The notes under the pieces are model-generated. The model saw nothing but the letters and a program-made list of their open reading frames with translations, did no database searches and had not been told where the DNA came from. Positions 48,613 to 58,361 of a stretch of 64,000 bases of DNA are shown here, piece after piece (positions within the stretch are counted from its first letter, which is position 1; each line of letters begins with the position of its first letter). This stretch comes from Dallia pectoralis (taxonomy: Eukaryota; Chordata; Actinopteri; Esociformes; Umbridae): positions 10,621,788-10,685,787 of the forward strand of contig CM055747.1 in NCBI GenBank assembly GCA_029465975.1, given 5' to 3'. Made by a program: the position numbers and the translations under genes.

Positions 48613-48911
48613 GTCTCCGGTTACGTATGTAACCTTAGTTCCCTGAGGGGAACGAGACGCTGCGTGAAAACGCTATGGGAACGCTCTGCGTGAGTGCGTC
48701 ATGAAGCACATGTGTAATCTGTCCAATGGCGTGACGGAACGTCACAGACGGGTGACGTCGCGACCAGGAAGTCATAAAAGCACCCCTAATTACCGGCACC
48801 TTCAGTTTCTGATGGGCTGAAACAAGTGCCAAGGGCATGCTGGGAGTATGGCACAGACACGCAACGTCTCGTTCCCCTCAGGGAACTAAGGTTACATACG
48901 TAACCGGAGAC
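48613..48911. repeat. Inverted repeat arms at the DIRS 3' end
   Basis: A 47-base arm at 48613-48659 pairs with 48865-48911. Each contains GGTTACGTATGTAACC or its complement and a GTTCCCTGAGGGGAAC-like near-palindrome. The arms flank about 205 bases. In DIRS elements such sequences are terminal repeats and internal complementary regions used to close a circular cDNA. Confidence 0.85.
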
Positions 48912-48959
48912 ATTCCCTATTAGGGAACTTCGAGCTGCGTGAAAACGCTATGGGAACGC
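48659..48959. repeat. 26-bp direct repeat pair at the DIRS 3' end
   Basis: The 26 bases at 48659-48684 recur exactly at 48934-48959; they begin GCTGCGTGAAAACGCTATGG. One copy follows each inverted arm, so arm plus direct repeat forms a compound unit present twice in different relative orientation. Confidence 0.9.
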
Positions 48960-49002
48960 CACTACCCACTTCGCCATACGAGCAAGTGTCCGCCATGTGA
49001 AG

Positions 49003-52000
49003 TCAGAGCGCACATTCGGACGAAAGCACCTGCGCCCCTGGCGTGGAGCTAAAGTCAAGCTGGTAAAATCTCACGAACGTGTGCGGTGAGGACCAGCCTG
49101 CCGCAACACAGACGTCATGTAGAGACACTTTACCTGACAAAAGGGCTTTTGAAGCCGCCATACTCCTGGTCGAGTGGGCTCGAACAGCCAAGGGTGAAGG
49201 CTGACCAGCCGACTCGTAAGCAAGTGAGATGGCCTCAACCACCCACTTGCTCATCCTCTGCTTAGACACAGGACACAGGGCAGTTCTGTGGACGTAGGCG
49301 TCTAAGGCCCTCACCGGGCAGAGGAGGTTTTGCTTCTTCTGGTCCGACGTCAAAAAAGGAGGAGGGCAGAAGGCTTGCAGCACAATTGGCCCAACGATGT
49401 TAGTTGGGACCTTGGGGACATACCCGGGTGAAGGTAGTAGAAATGCCTTGACCATCCCGGGTGAGAAGTCCAAGCAAGAGGGCGCCACCGACAGCGCTTG
49501 CATATCACCAATCCTCTTCAGAGAAGAGATGGCAAGTAAGAAGACCGTCTTGAGGGTCACGAACTTGTCAGGGACCTCCTCAATGGGCTCAAACGGAGCA
49601 CGGGAGAGGCCTTCTAGTACAATGGCCAGGTCCCAGGATGGCACCCTCATGCCTGCTGGCCTCAGCCTCCGGGCTCTACGAAGGAAGCGTGATACCAGTG
49701 GGTGTCTCCCCAGAGAAACCCCATTTAGAGGGACATGGCATGCAGACAAAGCCGCCACATACACCTTCAGTGTGGATGGGGATAGACCTGTAGAGAAGCG
49801 TTGCTGCAGGAACTCCAGTACTGCAAACACTGGGCAGTTAACTGGGTCCACCTGCCGTTCTCTACACCAGGAGGTGAACAGTTTCCACCTGGCAGCATAC
49901 GCCTTCCTTGTGGCTGGAGCTCTGGAGTGAAGTATGGTCTCAACGACCTCAGTCGAGAGACCTGAAACTAAGAGGCGGGCCCCCTCAGAGGCCAGGCCTA
50001 TAGTTTCCACAGCTCCGGGCGGGGGTGAAGGATGACCCCATGCGCCTGGGAAAGCAGGTCCCTCCTGATCGGAATCTCCAGAGGAGAGCCGACGAGGAGA
50101 GATATTAGGTCCGCAAACCATACTCGGGCCGGCCAGTATGGTGCTACGAGCAGTAGACTGACCAGCTCCTGACGGATCCTCTCCAGAACTCCTGGGAGCA
50201 GAGCAACCGGGGGGAAAGCGTACAGCCGTGACCTCGGCCAGCGGGGCTGGATGAGCCAGCGAAAACCACAGAGAACAGTGTGACGTCTCTCTGGACGCAA
50301 ACAGGTCCACTTCGGCCCGACCGAAGTGCGACCAAAGGAGCTCCACCACCTCGGGATGGAGTCTCCACTCCCCGGGCCCCTGCCTCGACAGGGTGTCTGC
50401 CCCCTGATTTAGGTACCCCGGGATAAAAATGGCCCTTAAAGAAAGGAGCTTCCCGTGGGACCACAGAAGGACCTTGCGGGCCAGATTGTAAAGTGGGCGT
50501 GAGCGCAGACCCCCCTGGTGGTTGATGTAAAAAACCACCGATGTGTTGTCCGACCGGACAAGGACATGATGACCCCTTAGGTCTGGGAGGAAGTGCTTCA
50601 GAGCCTGGTAAACTGCCAGCATCTCTAGCCAATTTATGTGCCATGATAGCTGATGGCCCCGCCAGAGCCCTTGAGCTGGGCGACCACTCATGATCGCCCC
50701 CCAGCCGGTGAGGGAGGCATCCGTCGTTAGTGTAACACGACGACACGGAGCTCCCAACACGGGACCCTGGGTTAGGAACCAAGGCTTCCTCCACATGACC
50801 AGCGTGCGGAGACAACGCCGCGTAACAGTGATCATGCGGAACTGGTTTCCCCTCGGGGAGAACCCCTTGGTTCTGAGCCACCACTGTAACGGTCTCATGA
50901 ACAGCAGGCCGCAAGGAATAACGTTGGACGCTGCTGCCAGCAGACCCAACAGTCTCTGAAACTGTTTCACAGTGAGTGACTGGCCTAGCCTCACCTGCTC
51001 GACGGCTGCAAGGATTGACGCCACACGTGCAGGAGACAGATGTGCCCGCATCGTGGTCGAATCCCAGACTACGCCCAGGAAAGTGGTCACCTGTACCGGC
51101 GACAGCACACTCTTCCCATTGAGCCTCAACCCCAGTTTGTTGATGTGAGCCAGAACGACATCTCGATGCCGAACCGCTAGATGCTCCGACGGAGCCAGAA
51201 TCAACCAATCGTCGATGTAATTGAGGATGCGTATGCCCTGGAGGCGCAACGGCGCCAGGGCAGCGTCTCTACACCTCGTGAACGTACGGGGAGAGAGTGC
51301 TAGGCCAAACGGAAGAACCCGATACTGGTACGCTTCGCCCCCAAAAGTGAACCTCAGGAACTTCCTGTGTTGAGGAAGGATGGAGATGTTTAAATAGGCG
51401 TCCTTCAGATCTATCGTGACAAACCAGTCCTCGGACCTGATCTGTGATACGATCTGTTTGAGAGTCAGCATTTTGAAGCTGAGTCTCCCGACCGTCTGAT
51501 TCAACAGACGTAGGTCTAAAATAGGACGCAACCCCCCATCCTTCTTGGGAACAACGAAGTACCGGCTGTACCAGCCCGACTCCCTGTTGAGAGGAAGAAC
51601 TCGTTCTATAGCCCCTTTTAGCAGGAGAGTCTGTACCTCCTGCTCCAGTACCAGAGCCTGCTCTGGGCCCACCACTGTGGGCAGGACCCCATTGAAACGA
51701 GGCGGATGCGTCCTGAATTGGATGGCATACCCGCTCTCGATTATCCGCAGGACCCACTGAGATATATTCGGCAGGGTCTTCCACTCTGCCAGAAAATCTA
51801 CTAGGGGTACCAGCCTCTCGAGGCTGGCCTCTGGAGTAACAGGTACTGCAGACACAGTGCCCTGTAACAGCGCACTGGCAGGGAACAACTGGTCCGACAG
51901 TTCTGGGCCCCTCCTCGGAGGAGGCGAGCGCCCCTCGGGAAAACGCTCGCCTAGGCCACCCTGCTGAGGGCACCAGGAGGAGCTCACTACTCCCCTGGTG

Positions 52001-52161
52001 GGGACCACCCCCAGCGGTTTGACCCCCCTGTCAGGGTCTCTTAGACAAAGCCTTCTTGGGTGTAGCGACAGGCCTCGGAACTGTTCTACCCCTCGAAGGC
52101 CCCGCCTGTGAGCGTCGCCCCCCTGCCCACTCATCGTGTGGGGGCGCCCGAGTAGCGACAC
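49003..52161 (-). CDS. DIRS polyprotein: reverse transcriptase, RNase H, tyrosine recombinase
   Basis: The 1052-residue frame makes cDNA and integrates it by recombinase rather than integrase. Reverse transcriptase occupies about residues 150-430, with YFVVPKKDGGLRPILDLRLL and the catalytic YIDDWLILA. RNase H at about 500-620 has LTTDASLTGWGA, RSDNTSVVFYINHQGG and NQGADTLSR. Tyrosine recombinase spans about 760-1050 with the Arg in LKRIGDMQAL, HSTRS and the terminal HTFVRFYQLD, so the Arg, His-x-x-Arg and Tyr positions are kept. Between RNase H and recombinase (about 50240 to 50000) the frame is shifted: the expected sequence, including LYAFPPVALLPG and IPIRRDLLSQAHG, lies in the neighbouring minus frame. 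The upstream Gag-like frame overlaps its first 131 bases. The ATG is provisional. Confidence 0.88.
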   Translation of the reverse strand: MSLLGRPHTMSGQGGDAHRRGLRGVEQFRGLSLHPRRLCLRDPDRGVKPLGVVPTRGVVSSSWCPQQGGLGERFPEGRSPPPRRGPELSDQLFPASALLQGTVSAVPVTPEASLERLVPLVDFLAEWKTLPNISQWVLRIIESGYAIQFRTHPPRFNGVLPTVVGPEQALVLEQEVQTLLLKGAIERVLPLNRESGWYSRYFVVPKKDGGLRPILDLRLLNQTVGRLSFKMLTLKQIVSQIRSEDWFVTIDLKDAYLNISILPQHRKFLRFTFGGEAYQYRVLPFGLALSPRTFTRCRDAALAPLRLQGIRILNYIDDWLILAPSEHLAVRHRDVVLAHINKLGLRLNGKSVLSPVQVTTFLGVVWDSTTMRAHLSPARVASILAAVEQVRLGQSLTVKQFQRLLGLLAAASNVIPCGLLFMRPLQWWLRTKGFSPRGNQFRMITVTRRCLRTLVMWRKPWFLTQGPVLGAPCRRVTLTTDASLTGWGAIMSGRPAQGLWRGHQLSWHINWLEMLAVYQALKHFLPDLRGHHVLVRSDNTSVVFYINHQGGLRSRPLYNLARKVLLWSHGKLLSLRAIFIPGYLNQGADTLSRQGPGEWRLHPEVVELLWSHFGRAEVDLFASRETSHCSLWFSLAHPAPLAEVTAVRFPPGCSAPRSSGEDPSGAGQSTARSTILAGPSMVCGPNISPRRLSSGDSDQEGPAFPGAWGHPSPPPGAVETIGLASEGARLLVSGLSTEVVETILHSRAPATRKAYAARWKLFTSWCRERQVDPVNCPVFAVLEFLQQRFSTGLSPSTLKVYVAALSACHVPLNGVSLGRHPLVSRFLRRARRLRPAGMRVPSWDLAIVLEGLSRAPFEPIEEVPDKFVTLKTVFLLAISSLKRIGDMQALSVAPSCLDFSPGMVKAFLLPSPGYVPKVPTNIVGPIVLQAFCPPPFLTSDQKKQNLLCPVRALDAYVHRTALCPVSKQRMSKWVVEAISLAYESAGQPSPLAVRAHSTRSMAASKALLSGKVSLHDVCVAAGWSSPHTFVRFYQLDFSSTPGAQVLSSECAL

Positions 52162-52338
52162 TCACTCTCTGCTGCGCCCGGTGTGCCGTGCTTGGCACCG
52201 GGCGGGGCTGCCCCCGTCCGACAGCCCCCGCGACGCGGCTACGACGGGGGAGAAATTTCTGGAAGGCAGCCACCTGCCTTCTCTCCTCCTGAACCTTTGA
52301 CAGTTTTAAGTAATTCATGAAGCACTGCGAAGCAGGAT
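52031..52338 (-). pseudogene. C-terminal part of the DIRS Gag-like protein
   Basis: The frame reads DPASQCFMNYLKLSKVQEER, then QVAAFQKFLPRRSR and a basic, Pro/Arg-rich tail ending KKALSKRP and stop at 52031. This is the tail of the first DIRS frame, a nucleic-acid-binding structural protein. The N-terminal part is missing because the element is truncated at 52338. It overlaps the polymerase frame, the usual DIRS arrangement. Confidence 0.75.
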
Positions 52339-52339
52339 C

Positions 52340-53076
52340 ATGAAATGTAAATAGTTAAATAATTATATATGTATTTTACATAAAATGAATTGGTATTTGA
52401 ATTAATTAATGACACATTCAAGTAATTATTTAATGGTGTATTTATTTAATGATGTATTTCCCTTTGTATTTTCTTTATTTCATGGTATATATATTTATTC
52501 AATAAAGTCCCTGAAATTCCTCCATACAAATCACACACCATATGCAGTCCTGTAACTTTCAGATAAAAATAAAATCATGTGCGGTGATGACCTCGCACAG
52601 CGGTAGGCATCTCATTATTGCGGTGATGCGGTTATCGTCACACCCCTACTGGTAGGTATTACGGAAAAAATATAATTCAGTAGCTAACATAATATTTCCA
52701 AAAATATTACATGTGATAGATTTAGACCAACAGGTATGACATCATACATCTGGTCATTTTCTAATCATACAGCATATGATATCAGAGGGATCCGGTGACA
52801 CAAAATGTTATTGTCATTTCTCTATAACACCTGCAGGATATGAAATGTAAATGTAAATAGTGAAATAATTATATATGTATTTTACATAAAATGAATTGGT
52901 ATTTGAATTAATTAATGACACATTTATGTATTTAATTCTAATTTTTATTAATTAATGACACATTTAAGCAATTATTTAATGGTTTATTTATTTATTTAAT
53001 GATGTATTTCCCTTTGTATTTATTTATTTCATGGTATATATATTTATTCAATAAAGTCCCTGAAATTCCTCCATAG
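52340..53076. repeat. AT-rich direct repeat, two copies (52340-52532 and 52842-53076)
   Basis: Both copies run from TGAAATGTAAATAG through TATATATGTATTTTACATAA to AAAGTCCCTGAAATTCCTCC. The right copy has an internal duplication of the AATTAATGACACATTTA segment. The spacer has no recognisable content apart from a GCGGTTATCGTCACACCCCT stretch resembling a hAT end. Confidence 0.85.
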
Positions 53077-53139
53077 ATTTGAACTATTAAACTTTGCTTC
53101 TAATTTACTTTTTCCGCGAGTCCTATGTTCAAGGGGTTC

Positions 53140-54545
53140 TGTTCTGGGGAAAAAACGGAGTATATTTGCAGAGCTTGTCGGGGGCGTAACCTTATATGTC
53201 GGGTTACCCCCACTGAAGTTTGCCATTGGAGAGATGTTTTTAATATGCGCATGCATAATATGATGCAAGACTAACACATGCATCGACATATATCGACATA
53301 TATGCGGGTAAGTACTACCAAAATACAATCTTTATATATTTATTTATGGATGGTTCACGCGTTCACTTTAGGTTCTCTTTAATCAAATCTAATATTGTAT
53401 AGTTTGCTAGTTACAGAATACAAAAACACAACAACCCTTTATAGATACGTTTAAGGATCCGACGTGGAGCTAAGTCAGTTAACGTAAGTTATAGATAAAG
53501 TTGTAGCGTAGACTGCTTTATTTATCAATCAGCGTTTTGTGTTAAATGTGTTTTATTTTTGTTACGTTCATCATTTTGGGGTTTTGAAATGTGCATAATT
53601 AGTTAACATATTACGCTCATTTTGCAGCATGTTACCATCCTGCAGTCAGGTACAGTTCCTGCTCCCGTGCGGTGCTCACAGAGCGTTACAACTGTCCCTT
53701 TTGCTTCAAGACATCTCGGATCCAGAAGACAAGCGAGAGGCTCTCTCCCCTTTCATGTTTTTGTTTAGTATTTACAAAGACAGCGAAATATTAATGGGAG
53801 AGATGGAAAGATGTGGACTTCGTGTGAATTATGAAAAGGCTGTAAGGGGAATCTGACCGTAGTCTTAGAACCGGGGGTTTTCTAATGGTGTAGTAAATTT
53901 TATTTAAGTTGATATATTTGTTTAGTGTCTTTGCGAAAGGCACTTTATCCTAAGTAGATTTTTGGTTTTACATGTGTGTTGAAGAGGATTATTTTTAATA
54001 ACCCTCTAATAAATAAAATTTTCTTAACGCAAGCCTGAAAGCATTTTTATGTTTTACTTTGTATCAAAGCTTTGATCAACTACAATGTAAATGAATTAGT
54101 CACCATTCTCAATCATCAACTTTCTAATTATGAAGCTATGACTCATCAAACAAACTACGACTGTACGTAGGCCTATGCATGTGTCTGTTAAAATTGCACA
54201 AAGAAGCTGCAAGTGGTCTGTTGGAACCTAGAGTTATATGTTGAAAAAAATATGAATTAAATCACACGGACTTCAAGATAAAGTTTAAACGTAATTTTAC
54301 TCTTAACTTTTTTTTCTAAGTTGATTCTTTTTTACGATAAGTAGGCTAGGCTACACAACGTCACGTACCCAAACTAACCAATAGCGAACGTCAGTAGGGG
54401 AAATTAACCAATAGCTAACATCAGTGGGCGTAACCTGACAACAATGGGCGTAACCTTGACAATAATGGGCGTAACCTTGACATAATGGGCGTAACCTTGA
54501 CAACATTAGGCTCTGCAAATATACCTTATTGAAAAAACACGCTTC
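53140..54545. mobile_element. TIR element with GGGCGTAACC subterminal repeats
   Basis: The left end AAAAAACGGAGTATATTTGC, followed by AGAGC, pairs with GCTCTGCAAATATACCTTAT near 54507-54526. Next to the left end GGGGGCGTAACC occurs once, and near the right end ATGGGCGTAACCTTGAC is repeated about four times (54437-54505). One short frame inside (53629-53856, plus) has no recognised domain. No target duplication is clear. The superfamily is unknown. Confidence 0.6.
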
Positions 54546-54596
54546 CTGCGCAAGGGAGGGACAGTCCATTAAACATATGTGGGATTTTTTTCTATA

Positions 54597-54731
54597 TGCG
54601 CTACGAGCACTCCATCGGAGCGTATATTCAGTGCGGCTGGCAACATCGTCACGCCGTTAAGATCCTCGCTGAAACCTGACAAGGTTAACATTTTAGTTTT
54701 CCTGTCACGCAACATGAAGACGGAAAAATAA
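54597..54731 (+). pseudogene. C-terminal dimerisation domain of a hAT transposase
   Basis: The frame reads CATSTPSERIFSAAGNIVT, then SLKPDKVNILVFLSRN, and stops at 54729-54731. This is the conserved hATC motif at the end of hAT transposases, which mediates oligomerisation. The upstream catalytic part is missing. The adjoining DNA to 56922 seems to be the 3' end of the same element. Confidence 0.88.
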
Positions 54732-54750
54732 AACCAGCAGCACGATTCAC

Positions 54751-56477
54751 TTAACATTAGAAGCGCCAACAGCCCACGCCCGCGGGCGTTGCAGTTAGTA
54801 ATTGAAATAAATATATAATGTTGAAAAGCTACAGTCTTGTCCTTCCATGACTTTTCCTAAATACGTGCATTTTACCTTGTCCCGTTTTCAGAATTGCAAA
54901 ATCACAAACCGAACACTATATAAAAGTACTATTTACATGTTTTTTGATGCCTAAACTGCTCTCCTGTCGCCAAAAGCCCACGCCGCTGGGTGTTGGTACC
55001 CAAGAGGGGCTAATTGCGGTACCCAGACACCGATCACACCTCACTGGGCTTATGACGTCAATGGTTGAATGGGCCATACCCAGACAATAGACTGCGAGAT
55101 ACACGCACACAAAAGATTGATTGGCTTGTTTGAATTTGAATGAACTAGAAAAAATAGGTAAGTTTATAAAGAAATATGTTTCACTAAATAAACAGAACGA
55201 ATTTATCCAATTACATCAAAGTATACAGCCCATTCATTTAATTTGTAATTATTTATTAGTTCCATGTGTCAAGTGCCTATTGCAATCAATAATAAAGTAG
55301 GCTATACGAATAAACCTCAGTGTATTCATATAGCCTACAAAAGACTTCAACAAAATATAATTTTGTATCGAAATGAAACGAATATAAACCCTAATTATTA
55401 TTAGGCTTATACAAATGAGCGATAAATAAAGTTACTCACAGAGTTTCATGCACACAGAAATGGACGTGGGACATACATAAGTCCGGGACGAATACGGCAG
55501 AAAGAGCATGAAACTGAACTCGTTTGGTCCGATCTATATGAAACGGGACTCGTTTGGTCTGATCTATATGAAACTGGATATATATATAACGGATTAGTTT
55601 GCTGCTGTCTCATGTGCACTCGCAACAACAATAATGAACACAGTGTGCGGTGCAACCGGTTAGTTTGCGTGTCCTGCTCAGGCAGACAAAATACTTGGTT
55701 GAATTTGAATGAAATAGAAAAAAGAGGTAAGTTTATAAAGAAAAATATGTTTCACTAAATAAACAGAACGAATTCATCCAATCACATGTATGTATAGAGC
55801 CCATTCATCTATACAGCCCATTCATCCATACGGCCCATTCATCTAGCCCATTCATATACAGACCGACCGTGACCAATATACAAACTGTGTTCTAAAATAC
55901 GTGTTTTATTGTCTACAGTGCCTTAGTTACTGGACTGTAATTACTATAATACATTTTACAAATAAAAACCGATCGAATTATACACTGTAGCCTAATGTTT
56001 TTATTTCAAGAGTCTGTGTTGCAATATGTCTATATACGGCCAATCATGCGCAAATCATTTGATTGCACATCGCTTGTGATCTAAATTGTTTCAGCATTTA
56101 CTACATCAAAATAGGACATACAGATTGATGGATTTTCATTTATTCGATTTTTAGAAATTTAAATGTCATAGCTTGTGCATTTTAAAATCATGGTTTTATA
56201 TTAGTATTCTATGGTTAGGCCTACATAAGACAATAAATACATACTATTTTATTAAAATGTTTTACTTCATAATTCATCGTAATTCATTTCATTTAGGAGG
56301 ATAACACAGTAGATGATCTGATGCTGTTGATGGCAGGTTATACTCAGTGAATGGATGGGGAAGCTGCGGAGGAGAATGTAGGTGCTAATTGGGATGATTC
56401 GTATGCTAATGACGCCAGCGGGCGCGGGGCTCTGGCGATTTAAGGAGTGAAAACAGCTCTGGCGCTTCTAGTGTTAA
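54751..56477. mobile_element. Complete piggyBac-like MITE, 1727 bp, TTAA-flanked
   Basis: Begins TTAACATTAGAAGCGCCA and ends TGGCGCTTCTAGTGTTAA, so the inverted termini and TTAA target sites are intact. Near the right end, 56352-56440 (plus) encodes about 30 residues starting MDGEAAEENVGANWDDSYAN and stops. The same acidic opening occurs in the element at 58362, so it is likely the transposase N-terminus left after internal deletion. Other copies are at 2645-3830 and 23786-24290. Confidence 0.85.
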
Positions 56478-56922
56478 GAGCCAAACACAGCCAAACACTT
56501 GTTCACTTTTTGTTTTGTTATTTTGCACCTTAAAAAGGTTGTTCATGTTTAGCCTATAGTTAACTATTAATATTTAGCTACAATTTAATATAAATCTTAA
56601 TTTGTTTATTAGTTTATAATAGAAAACTGCTTTATAATTATTAAAAAAAAAGTTTAACTTTAGCCTAATCAATAGTTAATTATTATTTACCATTTAGTAT
56701 AACTGTTAATTTGTTTATTTGTTAATAAAGAATAATGCGTTATAATTATTAATTTCTAATGTATTCATTTCCATTACAAGCTGCATGCGTTCTTGAGTGT
56801 GTGACGCGGCCGCCGGGGGATTTTGTGTGTGTTGGGGGAGGGGGATTTCGGTTAACCGCCAAATCGCGATTCTTGTTGCTTCATCACCGTGGTAAGAAAA
56901 AATTCCATACCGTCACAGCCCT
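56478..56922 (+). mobile_element. 3' untranslated end of the interrupted hAT element
   Basis: The end TTCCATACCGTCACAGCCCT is a known hAT-type terminus in fish. With the transposase tail at 54597-54731 it brackets the piggyBac-like insertion. The matching left terminus was not found. Confidence 0.6.
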
Positions 56923-57284
56923 ACCTACCAGATATTTACATATTTTGATATAAACTATTATATATATATATTATATTTATTTGTTGTTGCAGGGTTTTTT
57001 CTGTTGTGTTAAGAAGGGTGGAGGGTTGGGAAACATTGGAGTAGGATGAGATTAAAATCATTTGGAATTAGTTGCTTCCGTTAAATAGCACCCTATTTTA
57101 CAATACCAAATTGGACCACTGGGTCTTATAAGTAATGAGTGCACTAAATCAAACCCACTATCAGACTATAAGTCAAGGACACCTTTAAAATGATGACTGC
57201 ACCTTTAAGCAACTCTCCCAAATAACTAACTGTAACATTCTTGTTTAGAAAGCAAGACAAAGATGGAGAGGAACTGGATCTAAG

Positions 57285-57382
57285 AATCTCATGAAGCACA
57301 GATGTCTGGGGGCGGGTCTAGCCAACAGACATGATGTGTGGGGGGCTGGGGGCGGATCTAGCCAACAGACAAGATGTGTCTC
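57285..57382. repeat. Tandem duplication of ~48 bp
   Basis: Two units share GGGGGCGGGTCTAGCCAACA (second copy GGATCTAGCC) followed by GACATGATGTGT or GACAAGATGTGT. Confidence 0.8.
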
Positions 57383-57657
57383 GTCAAATTATTTTATATG
57401 CATTGCATTATAGTATGTTACTAAAGTTCAGTTGTTAAAAAACAGGTAGGAGTATTTTATTTCACGATTGTGATTTACAAAATTTGTGTAGCTAAATTTG
57501 AAGTTGCAAAAATGCCAGTACAGAAAAGACAGAGTGCATCCTGCCTTGATACGACATGTTGCACACCTGCTGCCATCCATGCTAGTGACCATGACTATGC
57601 TGATGGGATGGAGTGTAACTTGAAAGGATTAGCGAAGAAGCTTTTCCTCCGCTGCCG
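57383..57657. other. Short unassigned stretch before the L1 ORF1 fossil
   Basis: A 63-codon frame here (57470-57661) has no recognised domain. It may be L1 5' leader. Confidence 0.35.
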
Positions 57658-58351
57658 GTGATGCCAAGTAAGCCCCCAATTGCTAAAAAAACGACCTTCT
57701 CTCATGTTGGCTCGGTCAGTGCCCTTAATTTAGACGATGCCGCTCGCACTCTGGTTAACCTCATCAACTCTAGGAGTGATAAAATTGAAAGGATGGTTGA
57801 ATCAATCTGTGCTGAAATAAAAGACCTGAATGAGAAGTTTATCAACGTCAAAAACGGGTGGAGAAAAATGAGGAAAATATGAGGAAATGTGTGTCTCGAG
57901 TGTCAGAATTGGAACGCTATGGTCGTCGATGGAATTTAAGGCTCTAAGGTGTGTCCGAAGTGGAGAAGGAAAAGGTTTGTGGAGAAGGAAAACGTTTGTG
58001 CAGAGGTAATTAATATCTGACAAAAGGTGCTAGTGGAGGAGAGAGGGAAGCTTCCCGACGCCATAGACATTGCGCATCGTGTGGGGAAGCGTCAGGATGA
58101 CTCGAGGCCTCGAAGGAATTATTATCAGTATTATTATGGCCTGGAGATTCAGGGATGCAATTTGGAAAGCTGCCAAGAAGAATGGCTTCTTGCAGAGCAA
58201 GGGACTACGCTTCACTGAAGACTTGACCATGGAGGACAGAGAAAATAGACAAAGGCTGTGGCCCAAGGTAAAGAAGGCACGTGAGGATGGACAAGCAGCC
58301 TACTTTGTGGACGGTAGAGGTTTCATAAATGGTGCAGAAATTATAGGATAA
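57658..58351 (+). pseudogene. L1-like LINE ORF1 protein fossil
   Basis: The first frame has DDAARTLVNLINSRSDKIER and a coiled-coil-like run (DLNEKFINVKN). After frameshifts near 57860 come SELERYGRRWNLRL, then DAIDIAHRVGKRQDD, and finally AIWKAAKKNGFLQSKGLRF and DGQAAYFVDGRGF. This is the coiled coil, RNA-recognition and C-terminal order of L1 ORF1p, a chaperone that binds LINE RNA. At least two frameshifts and one stop are present. No ORF2 follows: a TTAA-type element begins 11 bases later. It may be from the same LINE family as 27.4 kb. Confidence 0.78.
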
Positions 58352-58361
58352 GTAGAGTCTG

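Larger units (their letters stand above)
48613..52338 (-). mobile_element. DIRS-type tyrosine-recombinase retrotransposon, 5'-truncated
   Basis: The element runs on the minus strand: end of Gag-like frame, a 1052-codon polymerase-recombinase frame, then a 3' region with inverted and direct repeats instead of LTRs. Presence of reverse transcriptase, RNase H and tyrosine recombinase with no integrase is diagnostic for DIRS. The 5' end is cut in the gag-like frame at about 52338, where AT-rich repeat DNA begins, and the left inverted terminal repeat is missing, so the copy cannot complete the usual circular intermediate. Confidence 0.9.

Noticed and set aside
49397..49930. 177-codon plus-strand frame
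   Set aside because: It is the complement of the DIRS recombinase region and has no domain of its own.
50144..51208. 354-codon minus-strand frame in the DIRS element
   Set aside because: It overlaps the reverse transcriptase-RNase H frame out of phase and reads as low-quality Ser/Gly-rich sequence.
51269..51973. 234-codon minus-strand frame in the DIRS element
   Set aside because: Out-of-phase shadow of the reverse transcriptase; GC-rich coding DNA leaves it open by chance.
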